Assembly: GCF_047229345.1 (NCBI RefSeq)
Contig: NZ_JBFTER010000011.1
Span: 1-64,000, forward strand
Length of the DNA stretch: 64,000 nucleotides
Reading direction: 5' to 3'
From: Cellulomonas_A sp047229345
GTDB lineage: Bacteria > Actinomycetota > Actinomycetes > Actinomycetales > Cellulomonadaceae
The position numbers and the translations under genes are program-made. The notes below the pieces were generated by a model, which had not been told where the DNA came from, ran no database searches, and worked only from the letters and a program-made list of their open reading frames with translations. Below, in pieces: positions 33,490 through 45,300 of the stretch. Positions within the stretch are counted from its first letter, which is position 1. The number at the start of each line of letters is the position of its first letter.

Positions 33490-34686
33490 CTAGGCCAGCC
33501 GGCGCTCCACCGGCGGGGGGACGACGCGCAGGCCGCAGTCGCCGAACGAGACCGTCGACCCGAGCGGGACGCGCACCCGCTGCTCGACCCCGCAGACGAT
33601 CTGCTGGCCGTCGGCGAGCGTCACGAGGGTCCCGTTCGTGGAGCCCCGGTCGGCCACCCACAGGCCGAGGTCGTCGACGCCGAGCTGCAGGTGCGTCTTG
33701 GACACCGAGCGGCCCGGGTCGACGACCCGCACCAGCTGCTCGGCGCCGGTCCCCACGGGGTTGCGGCCGACGAGCACGGTCCCGTCGACCGTCACGGTCC
33801 GCCCGTCGCTCAGCTCGAGCGCGACGGCCCGCGGGTCGAGCGGCTCCGACGGCGCCGGGCGCTCGTCCGGGCGCAGGGGCGAGCGGCGGGTCTCCTCGAG
33901 CGCGGGGTCGAGGGCGAACACCGTGGGCCGCAGCATCGGGATCGCGCGCGTGTCGACGTCGGGAGCGACGCCGGGCTCGCCGAGCGGCGGCAGCACGAGC
34001 GACGGTCCGCCGCCGCGGCGGTCGGCGAGCAGCGCACCCAGCCGACGGCTCCCCACGTCCTGCGGGTCGGCGGGGCGGACGGGTTCCGCGGTTCCCGCCG
34101 GGGTGACCAGCGACCAGTCCTCGTCGGGCGCCGGCCGCGGCGTCACCAGGTGCGGGCGGGCGGGAGCGCCGGTGCGCGAGCGCGACCCGCGTGCGCCGTC
34201 GCGACGCCCGGCGAGCGGGGCCTCGACCGTGCGCAGGTCGACGACCTCGCCGCCCGCGACCCGGTCGTGCCAGCCGCGGTTGCGGCCCGTGCGGTCGAGC
34301 AGGGGTGACGCGAGCACGACGAACGACCCGAGGAGCACGACCGAGCCCGCGGCCACGACGAGGCCGCGCAGCAGCACGCGCCCGAGGCCGAGCGGACGCC
34401 CGGTGCGGGCGTCGACCGTGCGCAGGTGCAGCACGCGCCGCCCGAGCGTCCAGCCGAGCGTCCCGTGGGTCCACCACTGCACGAGCGCCTGCACGAGCAG
34501 CAGGGCCCACGCGCCGAGCAGGAGGCCGGGCGAGGCGGGTGCGGCCGCAGCGTCGGACCCGAGGTCCCGGGCGGTCCGGAGCGCGACGGCGAGGACCACG
34601 CCGCCGCCCAGCACGAGGGCCACGGCCAGGTCGAGCAGGAACGCGGCGGCGCGACGTCCGAGCGACGCCGGTGCGGGGTGGCTCAT
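33490..34686 (-). CDS. RDD membrane domain protein with C-terminal FHA domain
   Basis: A 398-residue protein combining an RDD-type membrane domain (about 1-165: RRAAAFLLDLAVALVL, THGTLGWTLGRRVLHL, WHDRVAGGEVVDLR) with a cytoplasmic linker and a C-terminal FHA domain (about 295-390: VLVGRNPVGTG, SVSKTHLQLG, DRGSTNGT). FHA domains bind phosphothreonine, so this is a likely reader of the kinase encoded upstream. The ATG at 34686 overlaps the stop of the transglutaminase-like gene (ATGA). Confidence 0.88.
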   Translation of the reverse strand: MSHPAPASLGRRAAAFLLDLAVALVLGGGVVLAVALRTARDLGSDAAAAPASPGLLLGAWALLLVQALVQWWTHGTLGWTLGRRVLHLRTVDARTGRPLGLGRVLLRGLVVAAGSVVLLGSFVVLASPLLDRTGRNRGWHDRVAGGEVVDLRTVEAPLAGRRDGARGSRSRTGAPARPHLVTPRPAPDEDWSLVTPAGTAEPVRPADPQDVGSRRLGALLADRRGGGPSLVLPPLGEPGVAPDVDTRAIPMLRPTVFALDPALEETRRSPLRPDERPAPSEPLDPRAVALELSDGRTVTVDGTVLVGRNPVGTGAEQLVRVVDPGRSVSKTHLQLGVDDLGLWVADRGSTNGTLVTLADGQQIVCGVEQRVRVPLGSTVSFGDCGLRVVPPPVERRLA

Positions 34687-37082
34687 GAGCGGGGTCCTTG
34701 CTCGTGGGTCGACGGGGTGTCCGGGGTCGTGCGCCGCCGGGTGCGGCGCAGCGGCCGTCCGGGCGGTCCGCCCGCGCGCGGCACCCGACGCGCGCGACGC
34801 AGCGACGCGAGCGAGACCCGGGCCCGCACGCGCCGGCCCCACGGCAGCGCGCCGTGCATCTCGGTGACCGCCTGCTCGACCCGCCGCCAGTACGCGGCGG
34901 CCTCGGCGAGCGTCGGCGTGCCGGGGCCGAACACCGCGGCGTCGGCCTCGGCCGCGAGCCGGCCCACGACCGAGCCCGCCCGGTGCGCGGACCACGCGGC
35001 CCCCGCACCGGCGACACCCGACAGGGCGCGGGTGAGCTCGTCGGCGGTCTCGCGCCGCGTCGCGAGCGGCGACGGCGGGTGGCGCAGGTCGCGCGCGGCG
35101 TCGAGCACCTCGTCCCAGCCGCCCGCGACGCGCACCACGGCGTCCGGGTGGTCCCGGCGCCGGCGCCGGCGACGCGCCTTGAGGGCGAGGACGACGACGA
35201 GCGGGCCGAGCAGCACGACCAGCGGGATCGCGACGACACCGGCCACGCGCGCGACGCGCAGCCACACCGGGCCGCCCTGGTCACCGGCGTCCGGGTCCTC
35301 GGCCTGCGGCTGCTCGGTGTCGTCCTCGGGCGGGGTGACGGGCTCGGGCGGCGGGGGCGGCGGCTGCACGACCTGCGGCTCGGGGTCGGACGGCTTGGTC
35401 GTCGACTCCTCCTGCGGCGTCTGCGAGCGCGGCGGGGTCGGGTCGAACGGGACCCAGCCGTGGCCCGCGAACCCCACCTCGACCCAGGCCTCGACGTCGT
35501 CGCCCGTGACGGTCATCGACTCCGCGCCGCGCTCCTCCTCGCCGGGCACGAAGCCCAGCACGACGCGCGACGGCAGCCCCATCTGGCGGACCATCAGGGC
35601 CATCGCCGACGCGTACTGCTCGCCGTCGCCGACCATGAGCTCCGAGCCGAGCAGCGTCGTCAGCCGGTCGGCGCCGTGGCCGGAGAGCGACGGCGAGTCC
35701 CCCGCCTCGGTCAGGCCGTGGCTGAAGAAGCCGCCCTCGGCGAGCGCCTTCTCGAGGCTGCGCGCGATCTGCACGGGTGGCCCGGCGTCGCGGGCCACGT
35801 CCGCCGCGGTCGCGCCGATCACGTCGGGCACCCCGGTCACGTCGGGGACGACGACGGGCGCAGGTCCGGCCTCGCCGACGGTCGCGTCGTCGGGCACCGG
35901 GGGCACGACCACGTCCACCGTGTACCGCAGGCCGGGCTCCACGCCGCCGGTCAGCACGGCGGCGCCCGTCGCGTCGTTGTAGCGCAGCTCGCCTGCGACG
36001 ACCGGGTCGTCGAAGCGCACCGCGGTCGCCTGGCCCACCGTCGGCAACCAGACGCCCGAGAGCTCCTCGACCTCGATGGTGACCTGGGCCGCCTCGCCGC
36101 GCGCCGTGGTCTCGATGGTCTCGCCGACGCGCCGGAACTCCCCCGAACCCTGCGCGGAGCCGTCGCCCGCGACGTTCCACACGACGCCGTCGAACCGGTC
36201 CATCGTCGCGAGGCGCACGCGCGCGCCGGCCGGCAGGCCGCTCACCGTGAACAGCGGGTCGTCCTTCGCCTTGACGAGCTTGCGGAAGCCGGAGAGCGGG
36301 CTCGGGTACGCCCGCGGGTCGAACGGCGGGACGAGCTCGTCGCGCAGCACGTACCGCGGCGTCGAGCCGGTCACGAGGGGCGCGCCGAGCACGCCGCACC
36401 CGGCGACGACCGCGACCAGCACGCCGAGCGCGACGAACCGGCGCGGCCGGACCCCGCCCGTGCGCCACGCGGCCCACCCGACGAGCACCGCGGCGAGCCC
36501 GAGGCCGGTCGCGACGGGCGCGATCTCCTGACGTGTCCCGAGGAGCACCGCACCCACGAGCGCGACACCCGGGACGACCGCGGCGAGCGCCGCCCGGCCC
36601 GGGGAACGCACGCGCAGCGCGGTCGCGGTCGCCGTCACCGAGCCGACGAGCGCGAGCAGGAAGGGCACGGCCAGCAGCGCGCCGCTGGTCCCGACCGGCG
36701 GCTGCAGCGTGAGGACCTGCTTCCACGAGGCCGTCGCGCCGACCGCGAGCTCGGTGAGCGTGCGCAGGGTCGGGACGACGCCCGCGACGGTCGTGCTCGG
36801 GGCCGCGAGCGCACCGCCCGCGAGGAAGTACGCGAGCACGACGAGCGCGACCACGACGATCGCCGACCAGCGCCGGAGCGCCCCGAGCACGCCGATCGCG
36901 GTGCCCAGCAGGAGCCCGCCGGCCAGCGCGGGGACGGCCGCGCGCGCGCCGTAGACCGGGACGAGCGGCACGAGCGCGACGGCGAGCGCGCCGACGAGCA
37001 GCACGACGTCGACGACCGCGGGCCACCCTCCGCGCGGCGGGGCGCCGCGGGGTGCCCGGGGCGAGGTCCCGGCACCGGCCAT
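34683..37082 (-). CDS. Transglutaminase-like membrane protein lacking catalytic Cys and His
   Basis: A 799-residue protein of the TgpA/DUF3488-like layout: six or so N-terminal helices (to about residue 225), a large extracytoplasmic region with the transglutaminase-like fold (about 430-560), a helix near 600-622 and a cytoplasmic C-terminal domain. The active-site Cys segment reads GDGEQYASAMALM near residue 486 where relatives have G-x-C-E-x-F; the His segment reads DVEAWVEV where relatives have HAWVEV. Only the Asp in FDPTP remains. It may be a non-catalytic binding domain. It is joined to DUF58 (TGATG) and to the RDD-FHA gene (ATGA). Confidence 0.88.
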   Translation of the reverse strand: MAGAGTSPRAPRGAPPRGGWPAVVDVVLLVGALAVALVPLVPVYGARAAVPALAGGLLLGTAIGVLGALRRWSAIVVVALVVLAYFLAGGALAAPSTTVAGVVPTLRTLTELAVGATASWKQVLTLQPPVGTSGALLAVPFLLALVGSVTATATALRVRSPGRAALAAVVPGVALVGAVLLGTRQEIAPVATGLGLAAVLVGWAAWRTGGVRPRRFVALGVLVAVVAGCGVLGAPLVTGSTPRYVLRDELVPPFDPRAYPSPLSGFRKLVKAKDDPLFTVSGLPAGARVRLATMDRFDGVVWNVAGDGSAQGSGEFRRVGETIETTARGEAAQVTIEVEELSGVWLPTVGQATAVRFDDPVVAGELRYNDATGAAVLTGGVEPGLRYTVDVVVPPVPDDATVGEAGPAPVVVPDVTGVPDVIGATAADVARDAGPPVQIARSLEKALAEGGFFSHGLTEAGDSPSLSGHGADRLTTLLGSELMVGDGEQYASAMALMVRQMGLPSRVVLGFVPGEEERGAESMTVTGDDVEAWVEVGFAGHGWVPFDPTPPRSQTPQEESTTKPSDPEPQVVQPPPPPPEPVTPPEDDTEQPQAEDPDAGDQGGPVWLRVARVAGVVAIPLVVLLGPLVVVLALKARRRRRRRDHPDAVVRVAGGWDEVLDAARDLRHPPSPLATRRETADELTRALSGVAGAGAAWSAHRAGSVVGRLAAEADAAVFGPGTPTLAEAAAYWRRVEQAVTEMHGALPWGRRVRARVSLASLRRARRVPRAGGPPGRPLRRTRRRTTPDTPSTHEQGPRS

Positions 37083-38230
37083 CAGCTCACCACCCGGCGC
37101 AGCACGCGCGGCAGGTCGTCGAGCGTGCCCAGGGTCGCCAGGCTCAGGGAGCCCTGCGTCCGCACCTGGACCTCCTCGCCGGCCGTGCAGCGCATGACGA
37201 CCGTCCGGGTGCCGACGGGCACGTGCCGCGCGCCGGCGCGCAGGTCGCCCGCGGACGGGACCGAGCCCGTCACCAGCACCGCGACGGACGCCTCCGGGGC
37301 GTCGCGGGCGACGCGACGGCCCAGCGCGGACATCCCGGTGCCGCCGATCGCGAGCTGGACGCCCGCGCAGTCGTCGAGCAGGAGCGGCGGGGTCTCGACG
37401 CGCAGGCGGCCGGCACCGACGAGCACGGCGAGGTCGCGCTCCTCGCGGAGCGTCTGCACGCCGAGCGACGCGACGGTCGAGACGGCGAGCTCGAACTCGT
37501 CGTCGTCGGCGTAGTCGCGCGGGTCGGTCGAGAGCGCGAGCGCGGTCTGCGTGCGCCGCGTGTCCTCGAACTGCTTGACCATGAGCGCGCCGCGGCGGGC
37601 CGTCGTGCGCCAGTGGATGTACCGGCGGTCGTCGCCCGCGACGTAGTCGCGCAGGGCGTGGAACGACAGGTCGCTGTCGGACAGGTCGCGCGTCGACTGC
37701 CCCTCGAGGTCGCGCAGCAGCCCCGCGCTCGCCCCCGCGAGCGACACGAGCTCGGGGTGCACGTAGAGCTCGACGGGCTCGGTCCAGCGCACCCGCCGCC
37801 GCGCGAGGCCCAGCGGGTCGCCGCGCACCGAGCGCACCGGGCCGACGACGACGACCGCGCGCCGCGACGTGGGGATCGCGAAGATGTCGTCGTGCTCGAC
37901 GCCCGGTCCGAGCGACGGCAGCGCGAGGTCCGCGGCGCCGGCACCGACGGGCAGCTCGATGCGCGCGGGCAGCGAGCGCCGGCGGGCGACGTTGCGGACC
38001 GCGAGCCGCCCGACCGCGCGCTCGCCGACGCGCACGCGCCGGTCCGCCAGGTCCAGCTCGACCGCGAACCGCTCGCGCCCGACCGTCATGAGCAGCGCGA
38101 CCACGACGAGCCCCGCGAGCGCGGCTCCCCCGGCGGCGAGCTCGAGCCAGCCGAGCACCCGCCCCAGCACGAGGCCGACGACCGCGGCGACCGCAGCCGC
38201 CCAGCCGGCACCGGAGACGCGCAGGGCCAC
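37082..38230 (-). CDS. DUF58 domain protein
   Basis: A 382-residue protein with two N-terminal membrane helices (about 8-50), a beta domain and the DUF58 signature DDRRYIHWRTTARRGALMVKQFE near residue 200, which forms part of a von Willebrand-like fold. DUF58 genes nearly always follow MoxR ATPase genes. The GTG at 38230 is two bases after the MoxR stop, and its stop overlaps the next start. Confidence 0.92.
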   Translation of the reverse strand: MALRVSGAGWAAAVAAVVGLVLGRVLGWLELAAGGAALAGLVVVALLMTVGRERFAVELDLADRRVRVGERAVGRLAVRNVARRRSLPARIELPVGAGAADLALPSLGPGVEHDDIFAIPTSRRAVVVVGPVRSVRGDPLGLARRRVRWTEPVELYVHPELVSLAGASAGLLRDLEGQSTRDLSDSDLSFHALRDYVAGDDRRYIHWRTTARRGALMVKQFEDTRRTQTALALSTDPRDYADDDEFELAVSTVASLGVQTLREERDLAVLVGAGRLRVETPPLLLDDCAGVQLAIGGTGMSALGRRVARDAPEASVAVLVTGSVPSAGDLRAGARHVPVGTRTVVMRCTAGEEVQVRTQGSLSLATLGTLDDLPRVLRRVVS

Positions 38231-38232
38231 CG

Positions 38233-39354
38233 TCAGGCCGCCCGCTGCGCCGGAGGTGGCGTGGACGCGACGATCCGCTCGATCACCTGCACGGACGTCA
38301 CGCCCGCGAACTCGGCCTCGGTGTCGAGCACCAGGCGGTGCGCGAGGATCGGCACGGCGAGCGCCTTGATGTCGTCGGGCACCACGAACCCGCGCCCGTC
38401 GGACGCCGCCCAGACCTTCGAGCAGCGCACGAGCGCGAGCCCGCCGCGCACGGACGCCCCGAGCGAGGTCTGCGCATCCTCGCGCGTGGCCTCGAGCAGG
38501 CGCGCGACGTAGTCGAGCACCGCGGCGTCGATGTGCACGCTCCCCGCGAGGTCGGCCATGTCGGCGACCGCCTTGGTCGTGATCTTGGGCTGCAGGCCCG
38601 TCGTGCGGTCCTTGGCGCCCGCGAGGATCTCGACGGTCGAGCTGCGGTCCGGGTAGCCGAGGGAGGTCTTGATCAGGAACCGGTCGAGCTGCGCCTCGGG
38701 GAGCCGGTACGTGCCGGCCTGCTCGATCGGGTTCTGCGTCGCGATGACCATGAACGGGCGGCCGACGGGGTGCGTCACGCCGTCGACCGTGACCTGCCCC
38801 TCCTCCATGACCTCGAGCAGCGCCGACTGCGTCTTGGGCGACGCGCGGTTGATCTCGTCCGCGAGCAGCACCGAGGTGAAGACCGGGCCGGGGTGGAACT
38901 CGAAGCGCCCGGTCCCCTGGTCGTAGATCGTCACGCCCGTGACGTCGCTCGGCAGCAGGTCGGGGGTGAACTGGATGCGGTGGTGCGTGCCCTGGACGGT
39001 CGCCGCGATCGCCTTCGCGAGGGACGTCTTCCCCGTGCCCGGGGCGTCCTCCAGCAGCAGGTGCCCGTCGGACAGCATCGCGGTCAGCGCGAGGCGCACG
39101 GCGTGCTCCTTGCCGAGGACGGCACGGCCCACGTTGGCCACGAGCGCGCCGAAGGTCTCGGCGAACCACGTCGTCTGTTCGGGGGTCATCGGGGCTCGGG
39201 TCTCCTTGGTGGTGGCCGTGGCGGCCGGCGCGGCGGTGGCCGTGGCGGTCGGGCGGGTCGTCGTGCTGACGAGGGGCGAGGGCGGCTCGGGCGCTGTGCC
39301 GGGCTGCGCCGGGCGGGCGGGCTCGGCGGGGCCGTAGCGGGCGTCGGGGGTCAT
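38233..39354 (-). CDS. MoxR-family AAA+ ATPase
   Basis: Cytoplasmic ATPase of 373 residues proposed to act as a chaperone with DUF58 proteins. Walker A is EDAPGTGKTSLAKA, Walker B is VLLADEINRASPKTQSALLE, and sensor 1 is IATQNPIEQAGTYRLPEAQ. I used the ATG at 39354, which overlaps the stop of the giant Ig/Fn3 gene; it adds a Thr/Ala-rich tail of about 55 residues before the core. The ATG at 39189 (MTPEQTTW) is an alternative start. Confidence 0.94.
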   Translation of the reverse strand: MTPDARYGPAEPARPAQPGTAPEPPSPLVSTTTRPTATATAAPAATATTKETRAPMTPEQTTWFAETFGALVANVGRAVLGKEHAVRLALTAMLSDGHLLLEDAPGTGKTSLAKAIAATVQGTHHRIQFTPDLLPSDVTGVTIYDQGTGRFEFHPGPVFTSVLLADEINRASPKTQSALLEVMEEGQVTVDGVTHPVGRPFMVIATQNPIEQAGTYRLPEAQLDRFLIKTSLGYPDRSSTVEILAGAKDRTTGLQPKITTKAVADMADLAGSVHIDAAVLDYVARLLEATREDAQTSLGASVRGGLALVRCSKVWAASDGRGFVVPDDIKALAVPILAHRLVLDTEAEFAGVTSVQVIERIVASTPPPAQRAA

Positions 39355-42300
39355 CCGCCCTCCCCTCCGTCCGGTGGTGGTGGCGGCGGCGCGGGGATCC
39401 TCTCCCCGCCCTCGGCCCAGCCGCCGCTCTCGCCGTACTGGTTCGTCGCCTTGACGCGGATGCGGACCTCGGTGCCGGCAGCGACGGGCGCGCCCGGGAG
39501 CGCGGCGTTGACGGACGGCGCCGTGACCGTGCCGAGGGACGTCCAGGCCCCGTTGCCCACGCGGACCTCGACCACGTAGCCCGTCAGCGGCACACCGCCG
39601 TTGTCCGACGGCGGGGTCCACGTCGCGTCGACGCGCGCACCGGTCTCCTCCAGGCGCACTTGCACGCCCGACGCGTCGCCCGGCTCGCTCGCGCGCTCGA
39701 TCTGCTTGTCGGTCGAGACGGCGCCGGACTCGCCCGCACCCGTCACGGCGCTGACCGAGACGCTCACGACGGCGGACCGGTTGGCGAAGCCGAAGCGCGG
39801 CAGCCCGTCCGTCAGGGTGTCCTGCGTCCCCGTGACGGTCGTGTCGCGCACGACGCGCCCGTCGACCGCGAAGACCACGTGGTAGCGCTGGTTCGCCCCT
39901 CCGCCCCACGACCCCGTCGCGCCCCAGGAGGCGGTGATGGACGTCGGCTGCCGGTTGTCGTCGCGGGTCGGGTCGCTCAGCGACACCGCGCCGGGTGCCA
40001 CGGGCCTGGTGACCGGGGTCGCGCTCACGACGCCGCTCGGCGCCCCGCAGCCGGCGACGTTGCACGCGCGCACCTGGTAGCTCTGGGTCTCGCCGCCGGG
40101 CAGGGCGTCCACGACGATCGGGCTCCCCGCGCCCGACCGCACCGGTGTCCCGCCCTGCAGCACCTGGTACTCGGTGATCGGCGAGCCGTTCGCGTCGGCC
40201 GAGAACCCGCTGAGCTCGACGGAGCCCTGGCCGGGCTCGGCCGTGCCGGACCCGGTCGCCCGCACGCCGCTGGTCACCCCCGGCACCCCGAAGGTCGACG
40301 CGATGGCCGACCCCGTGGCGGACCACCCGGCCTTGTTCTGGGCGCGCACCTGGAACTCGTGGGGGTGGCCGTTGACGGCGCGAGTGAACGCGTACGACGT
40401 CTCGGCGGCAGTGAGGGGGAACGTGCCGCCGCCGGGTCCGGTGATGGTCAGCTCGTAGCCCCTGACCGGGTCACCGTTCGCCGCGGGTGACGTCCAGCTC
40501 ACGGTGATCTGGCCCCCGAGCGGGGTCTCGACGCGCTGCGCCGAGACCGCCGGCGCGTCCGGCGCCTTGGCCGGCACGATCGTCGCCGACGACCCGCTCC
40601 ACCCGCTCGGCTCGGGCGCCCGGTTCTGCGCCCGCACCCGGACCGTGTACGCGGTGCCGTTCTGCAGGCCGGTGAACCGCTGCGTGAGCGTCGACGTCGT
40701 GACCGAGGCGGGACCGTTCACCGGCGCCGGGGTGATCTCGAGCGTGTAGCTCGTGATCGGCGACCCGGTGCTGCGCGGTGCCTCCCAGCGGACGGTGAGC
40801 TCGCGGTCGCCGGTCGAGACCTCGACGGGCGCGCCCGGCGGGTCCGGCACGGCGTCCGGGCGGGCGGGCGCCGACGCGGGGCTCGGGTCGGACCAGTCGA
40901 CGGCGTTCTGCGCGGCGACCGTGAACGTGTACTCGGTGTCGTTGGTGAGGTTGTCGATCGTGCACGTCGTGCTCGCGCACGCCCGGACGGCGCCGCCCGG
41001 GTTGGCGACGACGCGGTAGCCCGTGATGGGCGCGCCGCGGTCCCCGGGGGCGTCCCAGGCGAGCACGACCGTCCGGTCGCGCACCTCGACGACGCGCGGG
41101 GCCCGGGGCGCCTCCGGCTTGCCGCGCACGGACACGGTGATCCGGCCCTCGACCTCCCGGTCGGGGTCTCCCGTGGCGTCGCGCACCCGGAAGCGCGCGA
41201 CCAGGGTGCCCTGGAAGTCGGGGCCCGGCCGCACCGAGACGGTGCTCGACGTCGCGCTCGCGGTGCCCGCCCCCGGGGTCTCGACGCTCGCACCGACGAC
41301 GGTGAGCTCGCCGTCCGGGAACGGGTTGAACGCGTTCTCGAGCACGTTCACGACTGTCTCGCGGCCCTGCACGCCGTCCGTGACCGTGCGGTCGACCACG
41401 CGCGCGAGCTGCCGGGTGCTCGCGGTCACGCGCAGGTCGACCTGGGCGTCCATCGAGCCCGAGCGCCCGTAGCCGATCTTCACCGCGAGCGAGCCGAGCG
41501 TGCCCTTGGGGGTCGTGCGCGCCGCGGAGACCCGCAGCGTGCTGCCCTCGAGCGTCGCGGTGAAGCCCGCCGGGACGGCCGAGGTCAGCTGGTAGGTGTA
41601 CGGCGTCGTCGTGGTCGTCTCGCCCTCGGGGCCGCGCGTCAGCGCCCGCAGGTCCACCGCGAGCGGCGCCTCGCCCGGGCCCATGTCGAGCGTCGTGGGG
41701 TCGAACGTCGGGGGGTGGTCGTCGAGCGCGTAGACCGTGATCGAGAGCGTGATGACCGACGTCCGGCCCTCCGCGTCCCCGGCGCTGGTCCGGTCGGTGA
41801 CGGGGACGGTGATCGAGGCCGGGCCCGCGTACCCCGCGGCCGACTGGAAGCGCAGCGTCGTGGCGTCCTTGACGAGCGCCGTGCCGTCGGACTTGGTCGC
41901 GGTCACGCCCGCCGCGTCGGCGATGCTCGCGGTGCGCCCGGGCGCGACCTGCACCTGCTCGTCGAGCGGGATCTCCAGCGGCTCCCCCGAGGCGACGCGG
42001 AGCTCGGGCGCCTTGGGCCGCGGCGTCGGCGGGAAGAACCCGAGGGCGGGGACGGTGATGAAGGCGTAGGACGAGACCCGGTCCGCCTGCGGGGAGACGT
42101 TCGTCAGCACGTACGGCACGGTCTGGGCGGTGTCCACGAGGGTCACGACCACCTTGCCCTGCGGCGTCACGGTCGCGACCTCGGACGCCGATCTCGGCAC
42201 CGAGACCTGGAGGTCGCTCAGCGGGCCGCTCGGGTTCTGCGCGACCTCGAGCACGTCGACCTCGACGCTCTCGCGGCCGATCGTGTCGATCGGGGGCACG

Positions 42301-45300
42301 ACGACGTCCTGTGCGATCGGCGGCAGCACCGCCGCGTCGCCCGAGACCGTCACGGTCAGCACCGCGGTCGCGCGGCCGCCGCGGATGTTGGTCGCCGTGT
42401 AGACGATCTGCAGCACCGCGGGCTCGTCGGGCGCCTGCACGAGGATCCGGCGGCCCTCGACGCGCGCGTCGACCCCCTCCGCCGTCTCGAGCTCGGTCTC
42501 GAGGCTCAGCTCCCCGCCGTTGGGGTCGACGTCGTTCGCGAGCACGCGGACCTCGACGCGCTCGCCGGGGCGGACCTGCACGGCGTCGTCGCGGGCCACG
42601 ACCGGCACCGTCGTCGTCGGGCGCGGGCTGATGCCGACCCGGATCGTGGCGACCGCGCGCTGCCCCACCCAGTCCTCGACCGCGTACGTGAACGTGTCGG
42701 TCCCGAGCTCGCCGGGCAGCGCCTCGTACTCGAGCCAGTCCGCCCCGACATCGACGATGCGGCCCTTGGTCGGCGCGAGCGCGGCCCCGAGCAGGGTCAC
42801 GCCGTCGCCGTCGTCGTCGATCCCGACGAGCGGCACGGGGATCCGGATCGTCTCGCTCTCGAAGACGCGGGCGGTCAGGTCGCGCGGGCGCGGCGGCGCC
42901 TTGGTGGTCGCGTCCGACTCGTGCACCCGCACGGTCAGCGTCGCGGCGGTCGTGTTGCCGAGCGCGTCCCGCACCGCGAACGTCGCGTGCGCGGTGAGCG
43001 CGGACTCGGGCGCCTGGTAGCGCAGCACGTCGCCCGACACGAAGAGCAGGCCCTGGCCCTCACCGAGCGGCTCGGCGAGCTCGGGTACGAGCGTGAGGCG
43101 GTCGCCGTCGGGGTCGTAGGCGTCGTCGAGCACCGGGACGGTCACGACGCCGCCCGTACGGACGGAAACCTCGACGTTCGGCACGACGGGCGGCTGGTTC
43201 GTCGCGGACGGCGGGACGGGGTGCACCGCGATCTCGCTCGTCGCGGTGGTCGTCCCGTTCGACACGACGTAGCGCACGGACACCGGGGCCTCGAGCGTGC
43301 GCGTCGCCGAGATCTGCACGAGCTGGTGGCCGATCACGGCGATGCGGAGCCCGGAGTCCGCGGGGGCCTCGACCGACTGGACGACGAGCACGCCGCCCGC
43401 CGGGTCGGTGTCGTTCGCGAGCGGGTCGACCGTGACCTCGCCGCCCGCCGGCAGGTACGCGCGGTCGCGCACGGCCACCGGCGGCTGGACCTCCGACGGC
43501 CACTCGCGCACGTCGACGCGCGCGAGCCCGGTCGCCTGCTGCGGCGGCGCGGCGACGACGAACGGCACGTAGTACGTCCCCGGCCGCGCGGCGCTCACCG
43601 TGAACGTGCCCGCCGCGAGGTCGGTCGTGATGGTCAGGCCCGCGACCTCGTCGACGCCCGCGAGCCGGACGGGCTCGGCCGACGAGCTGCGCACCGCGGC
43701 GAGCGGCTGCACGAGCGCGGGCAGGTCGACGTAGGTCACGACGTGCACCGGGTCGACCTGCGGCGCGAGCGAGCCCGCAGCGCGGACGTCGACCTCGAGC
43801 ACCCCCTCGGCCGTCTCGACGCCGTCGGTCACCGTGAGGCGCACCTGGTGACGGCCGAGCGTCCCGCCCTCCGCGCGGAACGTCACGGAGCCGTCCTGCC
43901 GGAAGCTCACGCCGCCGCCGTCGGAGACCGCACCGACGAGCACGAGGTCGTCGCCGTCGGGGTCCGCGAAGTCGGCGAGCGCGTTGTAGGTGGCCTGGGC
44001 GCCCTGCTCGACGCGCATCGAGCCGGTCCGGACCTGCACCGGGGCCTCGTTCACGCCGTCGTCGCGCACGGTCAGCGTGACGCTCGCGGTGGAGGGCGCG
44101 CTCGTCCCGCGCCCGTCGGTGATCGTGTAGGTGAACGTCGCGCTGCCGGTGGCGTCCGGTGCCACGGTCAGCTGCAGCGAGCGCCCGCCGTAGATGGCCT
44201 CGAGCCGCCCGAACTCCTCCGGCACCGGGTCGAACTCGCTCACCGCGAGGATGCCGCAGTCCGACGACGAGTCGTTGTCGATGACGGGGAGGATCGTGGC
44301 GCGGCCGGGGCGGACCCCGAAGCCGTCGTCCTGCGCGGTCGGCGGCGCGGACTGCGTGCCGCACTCCGCGACGAGGTCCTGCGTGGTCTCCGTGCCCTCG
44401 GCGTCCTCCTGCTCCTCCTCGAGCTCCTCCTCGGGGACGATGTCCTCCCAGTTGGGCTCGCGCAGCGCGGTGTCCTCGAGCGGCATCCACACGCGCCCGC
44501 GCAGGGTGTCGTTGAGCACGACCGCGCCGCGGTTGACCCGGAACGTCAGCTCGTCCTGCGACGACATGTCCTCGAGGTCCTCGACCTGCGGCCCGGAGCC
44601 GCCGGTGCACTCGCGCAGGTAGCTCCCCGTGGCGGACGCCCAGGCGGCGTGCGCGCAGCCCCGCACGCGCACCGGCGCGGCCGGGCGGCCCGAGCCGCCG
44701 GTGAGCCGCTCGACCGGCTCGCCGCCGCCCAGCGGGACCTGCAGCAGCGCCGTGCGGCTCGCGACCAGCGCGTCGTCCGCGGCGGGCCCCGGCTGCTGCA
44801 GCACCAGGTCGTCACCGTCGAGCTCGACCTCGCCGCGCAGTGTCACGAGGGTCGAGCCGTCGAGGCCCACGGGCTCGTCGCCGACCGCGGTGAGCTTCTC
44901 GACGCCCGTCCCGAACGACCCGACGGGCTCGACGACCGGTGTGCCGGCCTCGAGCCGCACGCGCGTGACGTCGCCGGTCGTGCCGTCGACGCCGAGCGCG
45001 ACGCCGTCCTGGGTGACGACGACGCGACCGCCGTCGCCGAGCTCGAGGTCGGGCTGGTCGGACGAGACGCGCAGCGTGTCGAGAGCCGTGAAGGGGCGCA
45101 CCCAGGCGTTGCCGCCGGAGTCCAGGACGGCGACGGTCCCGCCGCCCATCGACGCGGACGCCCCGCCCGGGACGGGCACCTGCGCGACGAGGGTCACGCT
45201 CGCGGGGTCGACCACCGAGACGCTGCCGGGCTCCAGGAGGAGCACGTCGCCCGCGTCCTGCAGCACGTCGAAGTCGGTGCCGGTCGTGACGAGACCCGAG

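Noticed and set aside
27855..34106. A 2,083-codon open frame on the plus strand
   Set aside because: It runs antisense through leuA and four other well-supported genes, has Arg/Gly/Asp/His-rich composition typical of GC-rich shadow frames, and shows no domain.
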